Positions 20,389 through 32,948 of a DNA stretch of 64,000 nt are shown piece after piece. The first letter of the stretch is position 1; every line of letters begins with the position of its first letter. Below the pieces are notes generated by a model that was not told the origin of the DNA, did not search any database, and worked only from the letters and a program-made list of their open reading frames with translations. The stretch is taken from contig DASYUH010000013.1 of the NCBI GenBank assembly GCA_036001465.1, positions 1 to 64,000 of the forward strand, given 5' to 3'. Source of the stretch: Candidatus Polarisedimenticolia bacterium. Lineage in GTDB: Bacteria > Acidobacteriota > Polarisedimenticolia > Gp22-AA2. The translations under genes were made by a program, and so were the position numbers.

Positions 20389-20970
20389 CTAGTGAGGAAG
20401 GATTTGCTGGACGCGGAACAGGAGGGAGTCCTTGATCTGCTGCTTGTCCAGGAAGCCCGTGACGCCCGCGGCCTGAAGGAAGTCGAGGACGTCCTTCTTG
20501 AACACCGCGCTCATGATCAGGATCGGCGTCTCCTTGGCCCGGGCCGACTTCTTGATCTCGCGCAAAACGTCGAACCCGGTCATCTTCGGCATCAGCAGAT
20601 CCAGGAGGACGAGATCGGGGTGCTCGTTCTGAACCAGGTCGAGCGCCTGCCTCCCGTCCTCGGCTTCGAGGACCTGGTATCCGGCCGAGGTCAGAATGCG
20701 CGCCGCGATCCGGCGCACCGTGACGGTGTCGTCCGCCACCAGGACTTTCTTGCGATGCTCGGTCTTTTCGAATGAATCGGGGGTGGAGGAGGACTTCACT
20801 TCATCCTGCACCAGGTCGATGCGGACGATCTCCTGGCAGCTGCTGCAGAGGTACTTGATGACCTGCGACTGGCCGTCCACCTCGCGCAGGCGGATGACGT
20901 TCTTGCAGTGCGGGCAGCGCACGATCAAGGCCGGTTCTCCGTCGTCCAAGGTAATTCCGGGGCGCGGCAT
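20389..20970 (-). CDS. Response-regulator receiver protein with N-terminal zinc ribbon
   Basis: The protein has 193 residues. An N-terminal zinc-ribbon resembling the MJ0042 finger is formed by Cys19, Cys22, Cys42 and Cys45 (CPHCKNV and CSSCQEI). After a polar linker comes a CheY-like receiver (about 74-193) with acidic pair Asp80/Asp81, phospho-acceptor Asp124 (LVLLDLLMPKMTGFD), Ser154 and a Lys in GFLDKQ. There is no output domain after the receiver, so it probably signals by protein contact. ATG at 20970 is used; a GTG two codons upstream is possible. It is divergent from hutH, but no histidine kinase is adjacent. Confidence 0.88.
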   Translation of the reverse strand: MPRPGITLDDGEPALIVRCPHCKNVIRLREVDGQSQVIKYLCSSCQEIVRIDLVQDEVKSSSTPDSFEKTEHRKKVLVADDTVTVRRIAARILTSAGYQVLEAEDGRQALDLVQNEHPDLVLLDLLMPKMTGFDVLREIKKSARAKETPILIMSAVFKKDVLDFLQAAGVTGFLDKQQIKDSLLFRVQQILPH

Positions 20971-21009
20971 TTGCACGCAGGGTTACCAAATTGTGACCCG
21001 TGAGGCCCT

Positions 21010-22553
21010 GTGCTAGACTCCGCCGTGTCACCCGAAATCGTCCTGAATGGCGAACACCTGCGCCTGGAGGACGTCCTCCTGGTCGCCCGCGGAGGCGTCC
21101 GGGTCGCGCTGGCGGCGGCCGCCCGCCGACGCGTCGAGCAATCCCGCGCCGTCATCGAATCGATCCTCGCCTCCGATCGCCAGGTCTATGGAGTCAACAC
21201 CGGGTTCGGCCTGCTCAAGGACATCCGCATTCCACGCGACCAGCTCGACGCGCTGCAGCTCAACCTGATCCGGAGCCACGCCGCGGGCGTGGGAGCGCCG
21301 CTGCCGGCCGCGGCCACGAGGGCCATGATGCTCCTGCGGGCGCACGTCCTGGCCCGCGGACACTCGGGCGTGCGGCCCGATCTGGTGGAGACTCTTCTCG
21401 CCCACCTGAACGCCGATCTCCTCCCCGTCGTCCCCGAGCAGGGCTCGATCGGCGCCAGCGGCGACCTGGCCCCCCTGTCGCACCTCGCCCTCGCGCTCGT
21501 GGGGGAGGGGGAGGCGATGTTGCGCGGCGTGCGCATGAAGGCGCAGGCCGCCCTCGAGAAGGCCGGCATCCGGCCCTTCCGACTCGGCCCCAAGGAGGGA
21601 CTGGCGCTGGTCAACGGCACGCAGCTCATCACCGCGGTCGGTGCCCTGGCCCTCCTGGAAGCCGAGGATCTGGCGGTTTTGGCCGACATCGCCGGCGCGT
21701 GCACGCTCGAGGCCCTGAAGGGCAGCCACCATGCCTTCGAGGAGAGGATCCACGCCCTGCGGCCGCACGCGGGCCAGCTGCAGAGCGCGGCCAACCTGCG
21801 CCGGCTCCTCGAGGGGAGCGGCATCGCCCGTTCCCACGAGGACTGCGGCCGCGTGCAGGACTCCTATTCCCTGCGGTGCATGCCCCAGGTGCACGGCAGC
21901 GCCCGGGACGGCATGCGCTTCACCCGCTCCGTCCTGGAAGTCGAGGTCGACGCGGTCACCGACAACCCGATCGTGTTCCCCGAGGCGGGAGACGTCGTGT
22001 CGGGCGGCAATTTCCATGGCGAGTCTCCGGCCCTGGCGCTGGATTGCCTCGCCATCGCGACCGCGTCGCTCGGGTCGATCTCGGAGAGACGCATCGACCG
22101 GCTGATGAATCCGGTCCTGAGCGGGCTTCCGGCGTTCCTCACGCGCGATCCGGGAGTCCACTCGGGGCTGATGATGGCCCACGTCACCGCCGCCGCCCTC
22201 GTCTCGGAAAACAAGATCCTGTGCCATCCGGCGAGCGTCGACTCGATCCCGACCGAGGCGAACCAGGAGGACCACGTCTCGATGGGTCCGATCGCGGCGC
22301 GCAAGGCGCGGGAGGTGGTGCAGCACGTGCGCCAGGTGATGGCCATCGAGATCCTGTCCGCCTGCCAGGCGCTCGACCTGGTGGCGCCCCTCCTTCCCGG
22401 GCGCGGCGTCCGCTCGGTGCACGAGGCGGTCCGGCGCGCCGTGCCGTTCATGGAACGCGACCGCGTCCTGGCGGACGATCTCCGGGTGATGGCCGATCTC
22501 GCCGCCGACGGCACGCTGCGCACCGCGGCCGAGCGGACCGTCGGGGCGCTGCG

Positions 22554-22557
<4 letters not shown>
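21010..22557 (+). CDS. hutH: Histidine ammonia-lyase
   Basis: The 515-residue enzyme deaminates histidine to urocanate. The self-made MIO cofactor tripeptide Ala-Ser-Gly is present in [17 protein letters not shown] around residues 149-151. The catalytic Tyr region (YGVNTGFG) and [11 protein letters not shown] are conserved. The start is a GTG at 21010, with GAGG just upstream; another GTG at 21025 (VSPEIVLNG) is an alternative. Its stop overlaps the hutU start by 4 bp, so the two steps of histidine breakdown are translationally coupled. hutI and hutG/F were not seen in this window. Confidence 0.95.
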
Positions 22558-24218
<1,661 letters not shown>

Positions 24219-24231
24219 GGTCCTCCATCCC

Positions 24232-25413
24232 ATGAACAAGCGCATCGCCCTGGCCAGGGGCCGCGAGCGGCGGGTCAAGGCCGGGCATCTCTGGGTCTAC
24301 GCCGGAGAAATCGCCTCGGTCGAGGAGGGCGCCGAGCCGGGCGACACCGTCGACGTGAGCGACCACAAGGGCCGCTTCCTCGGGCGGGGCTACTACAATC
24401 CCGCGTCCACGATCGCGGTCCGGCTCCTCACCCGCGACAGCAAGGAGCCGCTCGATACCGGGCTCCTGCGCCGACGCGTCGCCCAGGCGATCGCCTACCG
24501 GCGGCATTTCTATGCCGCGGGGGAATCCTGCCGGCTGGTGTTCGGCGAAGGAGACCTCCTCCCGGGCCTCACGGTCGACCGCTACGGCCCGGCGCTCGCG
24601 CTGCAGATCTCGACCCTCGGCATGGACCGGATGCGCGACGACATCGTGGCGGCGCTGCAGGACGCGGTCCATCCGCGCGGCATCTACGAGCGCAGCGATC
24701 TGCCGACGCGCCAGCGCGAGGGGCTCGAGGCCCGGACCGGGCTCCTCCTGGGCGAGGTGCCCGACGAGATCGAAATTTCCCTCGACGAGATGCGCTTCCT
24801 CGTCCGCCCGCGGGCGGGACAGAAGACCGGCATGTATCTCGACCACCGATTCAATCGACGCGCCCTGCAGCCTCTCGCTCGCGGCCGGCGCGTGCTGGAC
24901 GTCTTCTGCAACTCCGGATCGTTCGGCCTGTACGCCCTGAAGGCCGGCGCCGAGCGCTGCACGGGGATCGAGATCTCCCCCGAGTGCCTGGAGGTGGCGC
25001 GGCGCAACGCCTCCTTGAACGACATGGATTCCCGCTGCGAGTGGGTCGAGGGGAACGCCTTCGACCACCTCAAGGAGCTCGACCGTCGGCAGGAACGCTT
25101 CGGCTTGATCGTCCTCGATCCGCCGGCCTTCACCAAGAGCGCCCGGGCGCTCGACGCCGCCGTGCGCGGTTACAAAGAGATCAACCTGCGCGCCTTCAAG
25201 CTGGCGGCGCCGGGGGCCCTCCTCGTCACCTCCTCGTGCTCGTACCACCTCGGGCCGGAGGAGTTCCTGGCCGTCCTGCAGGACGCCGCCTCGGATGCCG
25301 GCCGGGACGTCTCACTCGTCGAGATGCGCGGACAGGCTCCCGATCACCCCGTGCACCTCTTCGTCCCCGAGACACGCTACCTCAAGTGCGCGATCCTTCT
25401 CGTGCGCAACTGA
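24232..25413 (+). CDS. rlmI: Class I SAM-dependent rRNA (cytosine-5) methyltransferase, RlmI-like
   Basis: The 393-residue protein has an N-terminal PUA RNA-binding domain (about 1-80; RRVKAGHLWVYAGEI). A central domain leads to a Rossmann methyltransferase with SAM motif LDVFCNSGSFGLYALKAGA and catalytic-loop motif VLDPPAFTKS. This arrangement is that of RlmI/YccW, which methylates 23S rRNA at C1962, though some paralogues differ in target. The ATG at 24232 follows hutU by 13 bp, with only a weak GAGG upstream; it may share the hut transcript. Confidence 0.88.
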   Translation: MNKRIALARGRERRVKAGHLWVYAGEIASVEEGAEPGDTVDVSDHKGRFLGRGYYNPASTIAVRLLTRDSKEPLDTGLLRRRVAQAIAYRRHFYAAGESCRLVFGEGDLLPGLTVDRYGPALALQISTLGMDRMRDDIVAALQDAVHPRGIYERSDLPTRQREGLEARTGLLLGEVPDEIEISLDEMRFLVRPRAGQKTGMYLDHRFNRRALQPLARGRRVLDVFCNSGSFGLYALKAGAERCTGIEISPECLEVARRNASLNDMDSRCEWVEGNAFDHLKELDRRQERFGLIVLDPPAFTKSARALDAAVRGYKEINLRAFKLAAPGALLVTSSCSYHLGPEEFLAVLQDAASDAGRDVSLVEMRGQAPDHPVHLFVPETRYLKCAILLVRN

Positions 25414-25451
25414 CCGAGCCACGTCCGAGGCCTCCCCGACATCTCGGCACA

Positions 25452-25506
25452 GGTGACGGGCCGCAGCGTGGCGTGGCGATTTCGAGCCGCGGCGTGGCCC
25501 GTCACC
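25452..25506. repeat. Small inverted-repeat element with core gcgatttcgagccgcg
   Basis: The perfect 11-bp arms ggtgacgggcc (25452) and ggcccgtcacc (25496) enclose a core that includes cgatttcgagccgcg. The same core occurs at 54747-54761 inside another inverted repeat, and a related one in reverse near 54571-54581. It lies in the gap between rlmI and the rmuC promoter. Confidence 0.55.
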
Positions 25507-25521
25507 CGCGACGGAGGATGG

Positions 25522-25550
25522 TTGACAGCCTGATCGGGCGCCGATAGACT
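25522..25550 (+). promoter_or_regulatory. Promoter for rmuC
   Basis: A perfect -35 TTGACA, a 17-bp spacer and -10 TAGACT (4/6) lie 70 bp before the rmuC ATG. Confidence 0.65.
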
Positions 25551-25619
25551 AGCCCGCCAGTCCGGACGCCCCGGGCGTCCCGATGGCTGTCGCGTCCCTC
25601 CCGGCCGGTTCCGGAGTCC

Positions 25620-26765
25620 ATGGCGATCGAGAACCCAGTGATGTGGGCCGTCCTGGTGGTTCTTGCCGCGACGGTTTTCGGTCTCGGCCTCGTGCTCCTG
25701 CGCCGCAGGACCCCGGTGGTCTCCCCTCCCGATCCGACGCTCGGTCTCCTGCAGCAGCAGGTGTCGCGCCTGGCCGAGCAGATCAACCAGCTCGGCGCGC
25801 AGATCCCCCGTGACGTCGGGACGTCGCTGAGCCAGCTGACCGGCCAGATGGCGGCCCGGCTGTCGGAGAACGCCCAGGCCCTGCAGAAAGCGAGCGCCGA
25901 CACGGGCAAGCTGATCGCCGACATCAACCTGCGTCTCGGGGAGCTGCGGCAGAGCAGCCAGGAGATCCTGGCGCTGGGCCAGGACGTCCGCGGTCTGCAG
26001 CAGATCTTCCAGGCGCCCAAGATCCGCGGCGGCCTGGGGGAGATGTCCCTGGGCTCGCTCCTCCAGCAGGTGTTCCCGGCCGGCCATTTTGCGCTGCAGC
26101 ATGCGTTTCGGGACGGACTGATCGTGGACGCCGTCCTGCGGCTGCCGGGCGGGCTGGTCCCCATCGACTCCAAATTCCCGCTGGCGGGCTTTCGCCTGAT
26201 CCTCGAGGCCCCCGCCGCGGAGCGCGAGCGCGCGCGACGCGCGTTCGGGCGCGACGTGCGCCGGCACATCGACGACATCGCCGGCAAGTACATCCGACCT
26301 TCCGAAGGGACGCTCGATTTCGCCCTGATGTACGTCCCCGCGGAGAACGTCTTCTACGAGCTCATCGCGCGCGACGAGGCGGATGCGGAGGGGGACGACC
26401 TGAGTGCCTACGCCCAGAAGCGTCGTGTCCTGCCCGTGTCGCCGAACAGCATCTACGCCTACCTGCAGGCGATCGCCTACGGCCTGATGGGCCTGCGGAT
26501 CGAGGAGCGCGCCCGGGAGATCCTCAAGGGGCTGCAGCAGCTGGGCGGCGACTTCGGCACCTTCAAGGCGGCCTTCGACCTCGGGCTGAGGCACTTCAAG
26601 AACGCGCAGAACGCCTTTTCCGAGGCCGGCGATCGCGCCGACCGGCTCGGGGACAAGATCCAGCAGTACGCCCGCGTCGCCCAGGAGCCCCCCGGCGACG
26701 AGGCCGTCGCCCCGCCCGCCGTGCAGTCCGAAGAGCGCGTCCACGCGCGGCAGGCGGATCGATGA
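25620..26765 (+). CDS. rmuC: DNA recombination protein RmuC
   Basis: The 381-residue protein has an N-terminal membrane helix (about 8-28), then a coiled-coil region rich in Gln and Ala (about 45-125). The RmuC domain follows (about 130-340: LQQIFQAPKIRGGLGEMSL, DSKFPLAGF, MYVPAENVFYELIA, NSIYAYLQAIAYGL). RmuC limits recombination at inverted repeats and is a predicted PD-(D/E)XK nuclease-fold protein; the DSKFP stretch belongs to that core. It is a membrane-anchored cytoplasmic protein. The stop overlaps the next start by 4 bp, and a good promoter lies upstream. Confidence 0.93.
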   Translation: MAIENPVMWAVLVVLAATVFGLGLVLLRRRTPVVSPPDPTLGLLQQQVSRLAEQINQLGAQIPRDVGTSLSQLTGQMAARLSENAQALQKASADTGKLIADINLRLGELRQSSQEILALGQDVRGLQQIFQAPKIRGGLGEMSLGSLLQQVFPAGHFALQHAFRDGLIVDAVLRLPGGLVPIDSKFPLAGFRLILEAPAAERERARRAFGRDVRRHIDDIAGKYIRPSEGTLDFALMYVPAENVFYELIARDEADAEGDDLSAYAQKRRVLPVSPNSIYAYLQAIAYGLMGLRIEERAREILKGLQQLGGDFGTFKAAFDLGLRHFKNAQNAFSEAGDRADRLGDKIQQYARVAQEPPGDEAVAPPAVQSEERVHARQADR

Positions 26766-27595
26766 GGCCGGCCGGCCGGAGGCGCCGCCCGTCCCCGAGG
26801 CCCGCCGTCGCGGCCGCCGTACTCCTCCTGATCGCGGTCCTTCCGGCGGCGCCGGCGCGGGCCGCCAAGATGTTCTCGCTGAGTCTCGACGACGTCGCCA
26901 ACGGCCGCGCGGAGGTGGTCGACCTGTCCCACGACCTCCGGGAAGGGATGCCGCTCTTCCCGGGCGGGATTCCCTTCACGCTCGAGACGCTGACGCAGCT
27001 CGCCGACGGCTATTACATGAACTCGTTCGTCTCGGGCGAGCACACCGGCACGCACGTGGACGCCCCGGCCCATTTCGGCAAGGGTCTGCCGGCGGTCGAC
27101 GAGATCCCGCCGACGCGCCTGGTCAGCCAGGGGATCCTGATCGACGTGCAGTCGAGGGCGGGGGCCAATCCCGACTACCTGTTGACCCTGGCGGATCTGC
27201 AGGGCTGGGAGAAGGCCAACGGCCGCATCCCGCCGCGCACGATGGTCATTCTCAACACCGGATGGCACCAGCGCTGGGAGAATCCCGACCGCTACCTGAA
27301 CCGGGACGATGCCGGCGGGCTGCACTTCCCCGGTTTTTCGGCGGAGGCGGCCCGGTTTCTGCTGAGGGAGCGTGACGTGAACGGCATCGGAATCGACACC
27401 GCCAGCGTCGACGCGGGCAAGTCGACGACCTTCGATGTGCACAAGGTCATGCTCCAGGGCGGCCGCTATCAGGTCGAGAACCTCGACAACCTGAATCTCC
27501 TGCCGGTGCGCGGGTTCAGCGTCATCGTCGCGCCGATGAAGATCAGCCGGGGCTCGGGGGCCCCCGCACGCGTGCTGGCCATCGTGCCTCGCTGA
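26762..27595 (+). CDS. Exported cyclase/kynurenine formamidase-family metal hydrolase
   Basis: The 277-residue protein begins with an Arg-rich stretch and a hydrophobic core ending in APARAA, a likely signal peptide (about 1-35). The cyclase domain carries the metal-binding motif HTGTHVDAPAHF plus the later GIDTASVD. Family members are metal-dependent hydrolases such as kynurenine formamidase or isatin hydrolase; an export signal is less common. The ATG overlaps the rmuC stop (ATGA). The substrate is unknown; a role in tryptophan breakdown is possible but unsupported by neighbours. Confidence 0.85.
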   Translation: MRPAGRRRRPSPRPAVAAAVLLLIAVLPAAPARAAKMFSLSLDDVANGRAEVVDLSHDLREGMPLFPGGIPFTLETLTQLADGYYMNSFVSGEHTGTHVDAPAHFGKGLPAVDEIPPTRLVSQGILIDVQSRAGANPDYLLTLADLQGWEKANGRIPPRTMVILNTGWHQRWENPDRYLNRDDAGGLHFPGFSAEAARFLLRERDVNGIGIDTASVDAGKSTTFDVHKVMLQGGRYQVENLDNLNLLPVRGFSVIVAPMKISRGSGAPARVLAIVPR

Positions 27596-27614
27596 TCCCC
27601 TCGACGAGCGTCGT

Positions 27615-28496
27615 GTGACCCCCTCCGGGCCGCCCCGCCGGCCGCCGCGCGAATCTCACCGCCACGGTCCGCCGCGCGACCGCCCGAAACACGGTCCCGG
27701 GCGCCCGGCGCCCTCGGGGGCGCCACGCAACATCCGGCTGCTCATCGAGTACGAGGGGAGCCGTTATGCCGGGTGGCAGGTCCAGGAGCAGCAGCGGACC
27801 GTGGCGGGGGAAATCCAGGCGGCGATCCGCGCCACGCTCCACGAGACGCCCAAGCTCATCGGTGCCGGCCGGACGGACCAGGGCGTGCACGCCGAAGGGC
27901 AGGTGGCGAACTTCTACAGCCGCTCGGCTCTGCCTCCGCCCCAGGTCGCCGAGGCGCTGAACCAGGTCCTGCCGGCCGACATCAACATCCTCGAGGCGCG
28001 CGACGTCCCGGCCACCTTCCATTCCCGTCACGACGCGCTGGCGCGGCGTTACCGCTATCAGATCGCCGCGCGGCGGTCGGCCTTCTTCAAGCGCCTCATA
28101 TGGTGGGTGCGGCAGCCGCTCCTGTTCGGGGCCATGGAGGAGGCTTCCCGGAGCCTCGTCGGGCGCCACGACTTCTCCTCGTTCGCCGATCGAAGCGCCG
28201 AGATCGCCGAGCCCCGGGTGCAGGTCTTCGCGGCCTCCCTGAGGCATGGCGAATTCCTGACCTCCTTCACCATCGAGGCCGACCACTTCCTGCCGCGCAT
28301 GGTGCGGCGCGTCGTCGGCGTCCTCGTCCAGATCGGGCTGGGGAACCTGCCGCCCGAGGCGATCGGGAGATTCCTGTCCGCAACGGTGGACGACCCGGCG
28401 CAGTGGACGGCCCCTTCGTCCGGCCTGTTCCTCGAGCGCGTCCTGTATCCCGGGGAGCATGGCGCCCCTCCACCGCGCCGGCCGACCGGTCGCTAG
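27615..28496 (+). CDS. truA: tRNA pseudouridine synthase A
   Basis: The protein makes pseudouridine at positions 38-40 of tRNA anticodon arms. The catalytic Asp lies in GAGRTDQGVHAEGQ. The C-terminal motif HFLPRMVRRVVGVLVQIG is typical. Of 293 residues, the first 38 are an unusual Pro/Arg/His-rich extension; the conserved domain begins at NIRLLIEYEGSRYAGWQ. A GTG at 27615 is the only upstream start and lies 19 bp after the cyclase gene, so it is probably part of the rmuC operon. Confidence 0.93.
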   Translation: MTPSGPPRRPPRESHRHGPPRDRPKHGPGRPAPSGAPRNIRLLIEYEGSRYAGWQVQEQQRTVAGEIQAAIRATLHETPKLIGAGRTDQGVHAEGQVANFYSRSALPPPQVAEALNQVLPADINILEARDVPATFHSRHDALARRYRYQIAARRSAFFKRLIWWVRQPLLFGAMEEASRSLVGRHDFSSFADRSAEIAEPRVQVFAASLRHGEFLTSFTIEADHFLPRMVRRVVGVLVQIGLGNLPPEAIGRFLSATVDDPAQWTAPSSGLFLERVLYPGEHGAPPPRRPTGR

Positions 28497-28532
28497 GATC
28501 CTGTCCGCGTCTTCGGCCGGGCGGGACGCATA

Positions 28533-28562
28533 TTGCCCGGATCCCCCGTCCGTCGCTATACT
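28533..28562 (+). promoter_or_regulatory. Candidate promoter for the M28 peptidase gene
   Basis: TTGCCC, an 18-bp spacer and TATACT (5/6 match to TATAAT) lie about 50 bp before the ATG at 28613. Confidence 0.5.
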
Positions 28563-28612
28563 CCGGCCGCGCCCGCTTCCGGGCGCCCCATCCGTGGAAT
28601 CGAAGGAGCCTT

Positions 28613-30325
<1,713 letters not shown>

Positions 30326-30350
30326 CCGAGTCCTGGGGGCCTGTCGCGCC

Positions 30351-30608
30351 CTAGCCCGCGGGTTGCAGGACCACGGCGTCCGGCGGGCGCGGGCCGTCGG
30401 CGCGGCGGCTCTCGCCGGCGTACCCGCAGCTCCGCCGCACGAACCGCCGGCGCTCGTGGTTGTATTCGCCGGCGCAGTAGGCTCCGTGCCATATGTTGCC
30501 GTCCTGGCGCGCGACCTCGATTAGAAACAGGTCGCCGGAGCCGCATTCCGGACAGCGCGTTCCTCCGACGTCCCGCGCCGGCAGAGCCGGCGGCAGCGAA
30601 CGACTCAT
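30351..30608 (-). CDS. Small zinc-ribbon-like protein, unknown function
   Basis: The 85-residue protein contains CPECGSGD followed by YCAGEYN and RRSCGYAG, four cysteines (C-x2-C, C, C) that could bind one zinc. The N-terminus is Pro/Arg-rich. A GGGAGA ribosome-binding site precedes the ATG. It is convergent with the M28 peptidase and its start is divergent from the exported methyltransferase region. I do not recognise a named family. Coding status is supported by the cysteine pattern but remains moderate. Confidence 0.55.
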   Translation of the reverse strand: MSRSLPPALPARDVGGTRCPECGSGDLFLIEVARQDGNIWHGAYCAGEYNHERRRFVRRSCGYAGESRRADGPRPPDAVVLQPAG

Positions 30609-30862
30609 TGTCCGTCTCCCGTTGGATGTTCGCCTCCGATCTACGTGCGCGACGGGCCCGAGTCAAGGGGGAAATCGCCCGGGCTCCGCGCGGCGTTCGT
30701 GGCCTGGGGGTCTCCGGGGCCGCGCCGGTGGCGGCCGCGGCGCGGCGGCGGCGCGGCGCGCGCGCCGGCTGCGTCGCGTGCGTGCCCGTCCCTTGCGGCG
30801 CAGGTCTCGTGGGCGATCGCGGGGACGCGCCCCGGACCGATCTGGGGCAGAATGAATCTCGC

Positions 30863-31576
30863 ATGAGGCGGCGCGGTGCGATTCTCGTGGCCCTGTCCCT
30901 GATGGCCCTGTCGGGAGGGGCCGTGGCCGCTGTGGGGGCCGACGACGCCGTTCCGCCGCCGCCCCGCCTGGCGGATCTCGCGAGGCGCATCCAGATTGTC
31001 TGCTTCGAATCGTATCCCGAACGACTCCTGCGGCGGATGTCAGGACGGCGCGGGCCGATCCCCGAGGAGGTGCGCGCGGACCCGCGGCTCCAGGTCAAGT
31101 ACCTGAAGTCCGAGTGGGTCGTCCGCAAGGGACTCTTCTATCCCACCTGGCTCGACGAGCTCCTGCCCGCCCTGCAGTCCGCCGTGCGCCCCGGCGCCCG
31201 CTTCCTCGATCTGGGAAGCGGTGACGGACGCGTCGTGTTCCTGGCCGCCGGCATGGGCGCGCGCGCCACCGGCATCGAGTTCAACCGGGGGCTGTACCGC
31301 CTGGCGCGCACGGCCCGTGCCCGGCTGGACGGACTTCCTGGCATCGATCGGGCCGTGTTGAAGCGCGGCGACTTCTTCAAGGAGGATTTTTCGGACTACG
31401 ACGTCTTCTTCTATTTCGGGAGCGGCAGCTCGGCGGAGCAGGCGCTGCTCGCCAAGCTTCGCCGCGAAATGCGCCCCGATGCCCTCCTGATCCTGGCGCA
31501 TATCCAGGGACCGGTGCCGGGTTTCGAGCGGGTGGCGGATCATGGCGTGGCCGGGGTCTACCGACCGGCCCCCTAG
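30863..31576 (+). CDS. Predicted exported class I SAM methyltransferase
   Basis: The 237-residue protein starts with MRRRG and a hydrophobic stretch ending AVAAVGA, a likely signal peptide or anchor. A class I methyltransferase domain follows, with SAM motif I FLDLGSGDGRVVFLAA and an acidic end of strand 2 (ATGIEFNRGLY). The resemblance is to small DOT1-like or tRNA/protein methyltransferases; target unknown. The in-frame region upstream to 30608 is very GC-rich and looks non-coding, so the ATG at 30863 was chosen although its ribosome-binding site is weak. Confidence 0.78.
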   Translation: MRRRGAILVALSLMALSGGAVAAVGADDAVPPPPRLADLARRIQIVCFESYPERLLRRMSGRRGPIPEEVRADPRLQVKYLKSEWVVRKGLFYPTWLDELLPALQSAVRPGARFLDLGSGDGRVVFLAAGMGARATGIEFNRGLYRLARTARARLDGLPGIDRAVLKRGDFFKEDFSDYDVFFYFGSGSSAEQALLAKLRREMRPDALLILAHIQGPVPGFERVADHGVAGVYRPAP

Positions 31577-31627
31577 GCTCCCGGGAATCCGCCCGGCTGT
31601 CGAGCCGGCAGCGGCCGGGAGCCGGGT

Positions 31628-31703
<76 letters not shown>

Positions 31704-31738
31704 ACACGACCTGGCACGACGGCGGATGAGATCTGTAA

Positions 31739-31813
31739 TGGTGGGCCGTGCTGGATTTGAACCAGCGACTTCTACCGTGTGAGGATAGCACTCTCCCGCT
31801 GAGTTAACGGCCC
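31739..31813 (-). tRNA. tRNA-Val (anticodon CAC), encoded CCA
   Basis: The acceptor GGGCCGT pairs perfectly with ACGGCCC. The anticodon stem CTATC/GGTAG holds CTCACAC, giving anticodon CAC. The T-loop is GGTTCAAATCC; discriminator A and CCA are encoded. It lies 35 bp upstream of tRNA-Ala on the same strand. Confidence 0.95.
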
Positions 31814-31886
31814 ATCCAGGCGCGGGATTATAGCATCGAGGGACGAGCCCCGGGCGCGGTCTCCTCGGTCACGCTCCCGGGAGAGT

Positions 31887-32948
31887 CTAGATGCGGTAGG
31901 CCTCGAGCACCTGGTCGGCGACCGGAGGCACGATCAGGACCTCTTCACGCCCGTCGCGGCGCGCCGCGACCTCGACCAGAGACTCCCCGCGGCGGTCGGA
32001 GTAGCGTGCCGTGATCGAGGCAATCAGGATTTTCAGGTTCTCGTCGGGGTCTCCCTCGACCACGGTGATGGGGCTTCCGCAGCGCAGCGCCTCGAAGCGC
32101 CAGCCCGGCAGGTCGAATCGCGCCAGGAACTGGTTCTCGCTCTCATCGCGGGCCACGATGATCTTGACGGCATCCGACAGGCGAAAATGCCGGCCGACCT
32201 TCAGGAGGATCATCTCGTCGCGGCGGATCCGGTCCGGTTCGGCGTGCAGGCGCTTGTCGTGGAAGCGTCGGGCAAAGCTCTCGTCCGCCAGGTAGCAGCA
32301 GCCGCCGGACGGCTGGGGGTAGTCGGCGATCCCCCATTTCTCTCCGAGCGCCATCTGGTCCCTGCGCGAGCGGCCGGAGAGGCCCAGAAGCCCCTCCCGA
32401 TCCACCCAGCCGAGCTGCTCCGGGATGGTCGGCGGCAGGTGCCGGGCGGAGAGCGGCCGCAGCAGGTACCCTTCGATGCCGCACTCCTTCTCGATCATCC
32501 GGAGAGCCTGCATGTGCTGGGACATCGGCCGCTGCCCCAGGACCTCGCCGGTGAACACGAAGTGCCCCCCGTGCTCCCGCATGTACTCGGCGGCGCCGTG
32601 GATCATGAAGATGCGGCAGTCGATGCAGGGATTGGCCCGCTTGCCGTACCCGTGCTTGGGGTTGAGCACCATCTTCATGTAGGCCTCGCCGGCGTCCAGG
32701 ATCTCGATCGGAATCCCCAGGTCGGCGCCGGCGCGCAGGCCCTCGTTGCGCATCCGCTTCGGGTCCTCCTCGGGGCGGGCCATCGCCCGCCGATGGTCGT
32801 TCATGCAGAACCCGGTCGAATAATGAAGGCCCGTGACCTCGATCCCCTGCTCGAGGAGGACGCGCGCCGCCAGCGTGCTGTCCAGCCCTCCCGACATGAG
32901 GCCGATCGCCTTGATCGGGCCGGGCCGTCCTTCCGGTGCCGCGTTCAT
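31887..32948 (-). CDS. PP-loop ATPase, MnmA-like tRNA thiolation protein
   Basis: The 353-residue protein has an N-terminal adenine-nucleotide alpha-hydrolase fold with PP-loop SGGLDSTLAARVLL. Conserved cysteines follow: NPCIDCRIFM and, further on, PSGGCCYL. The resemblance is to MnmA/TtuA-type tRNA thiolases that activate uridine with ATP and receive sulfur; the paired Cys motifs could hold a catalytic disulfide or an Fe-S cluster. The ATG at 32948 overlaps the stop of the TusA-like gene (ATGA), linking it to a sulfur donor. Two tRNA genes lie downstream. Target nucleotide not established. Confidence 0.78.
   Translation of the reverse strand: MNAAPEGRPGPIKAIGLMSGGLDSTLAARVLLEQGIEVTGLHYSTGFCMNDHRRAMARPEEDPKRMRNEGLRAGADLGIPIEILDAGEAYMKMVLNPKHGYGKRANPCIDCRIFMIHGAAEYMREHGGHFVFTGEVLGQRPMSQHMQALRMIEKECGIEGYLLRPLSARHLPPTIPEQLGWVDREGLLGLSGRSRRDQMALGEKWGIADYPQPSGGCCYLADESFARRFHDKRLHAEPDRIRRDEMILLKVGRHFRLSDAVKIIVARDESENQFLARFDLPGWRFEALRCGSPITVVEGDPDENLKILIASITARYSDRRGESLVEVAARRDGREEVLIVPPVADQVLEAYRI

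Noticed and set aside
20991-21019. TTGTGA-17-TAGACT as hutH promoter
   Set aside because: It fits the local promoter form, but transcription would start inside or after the GTG at 21010 that has a GAGG site. Left unassigned; a leaderless start at GTG 21025 remains possible.
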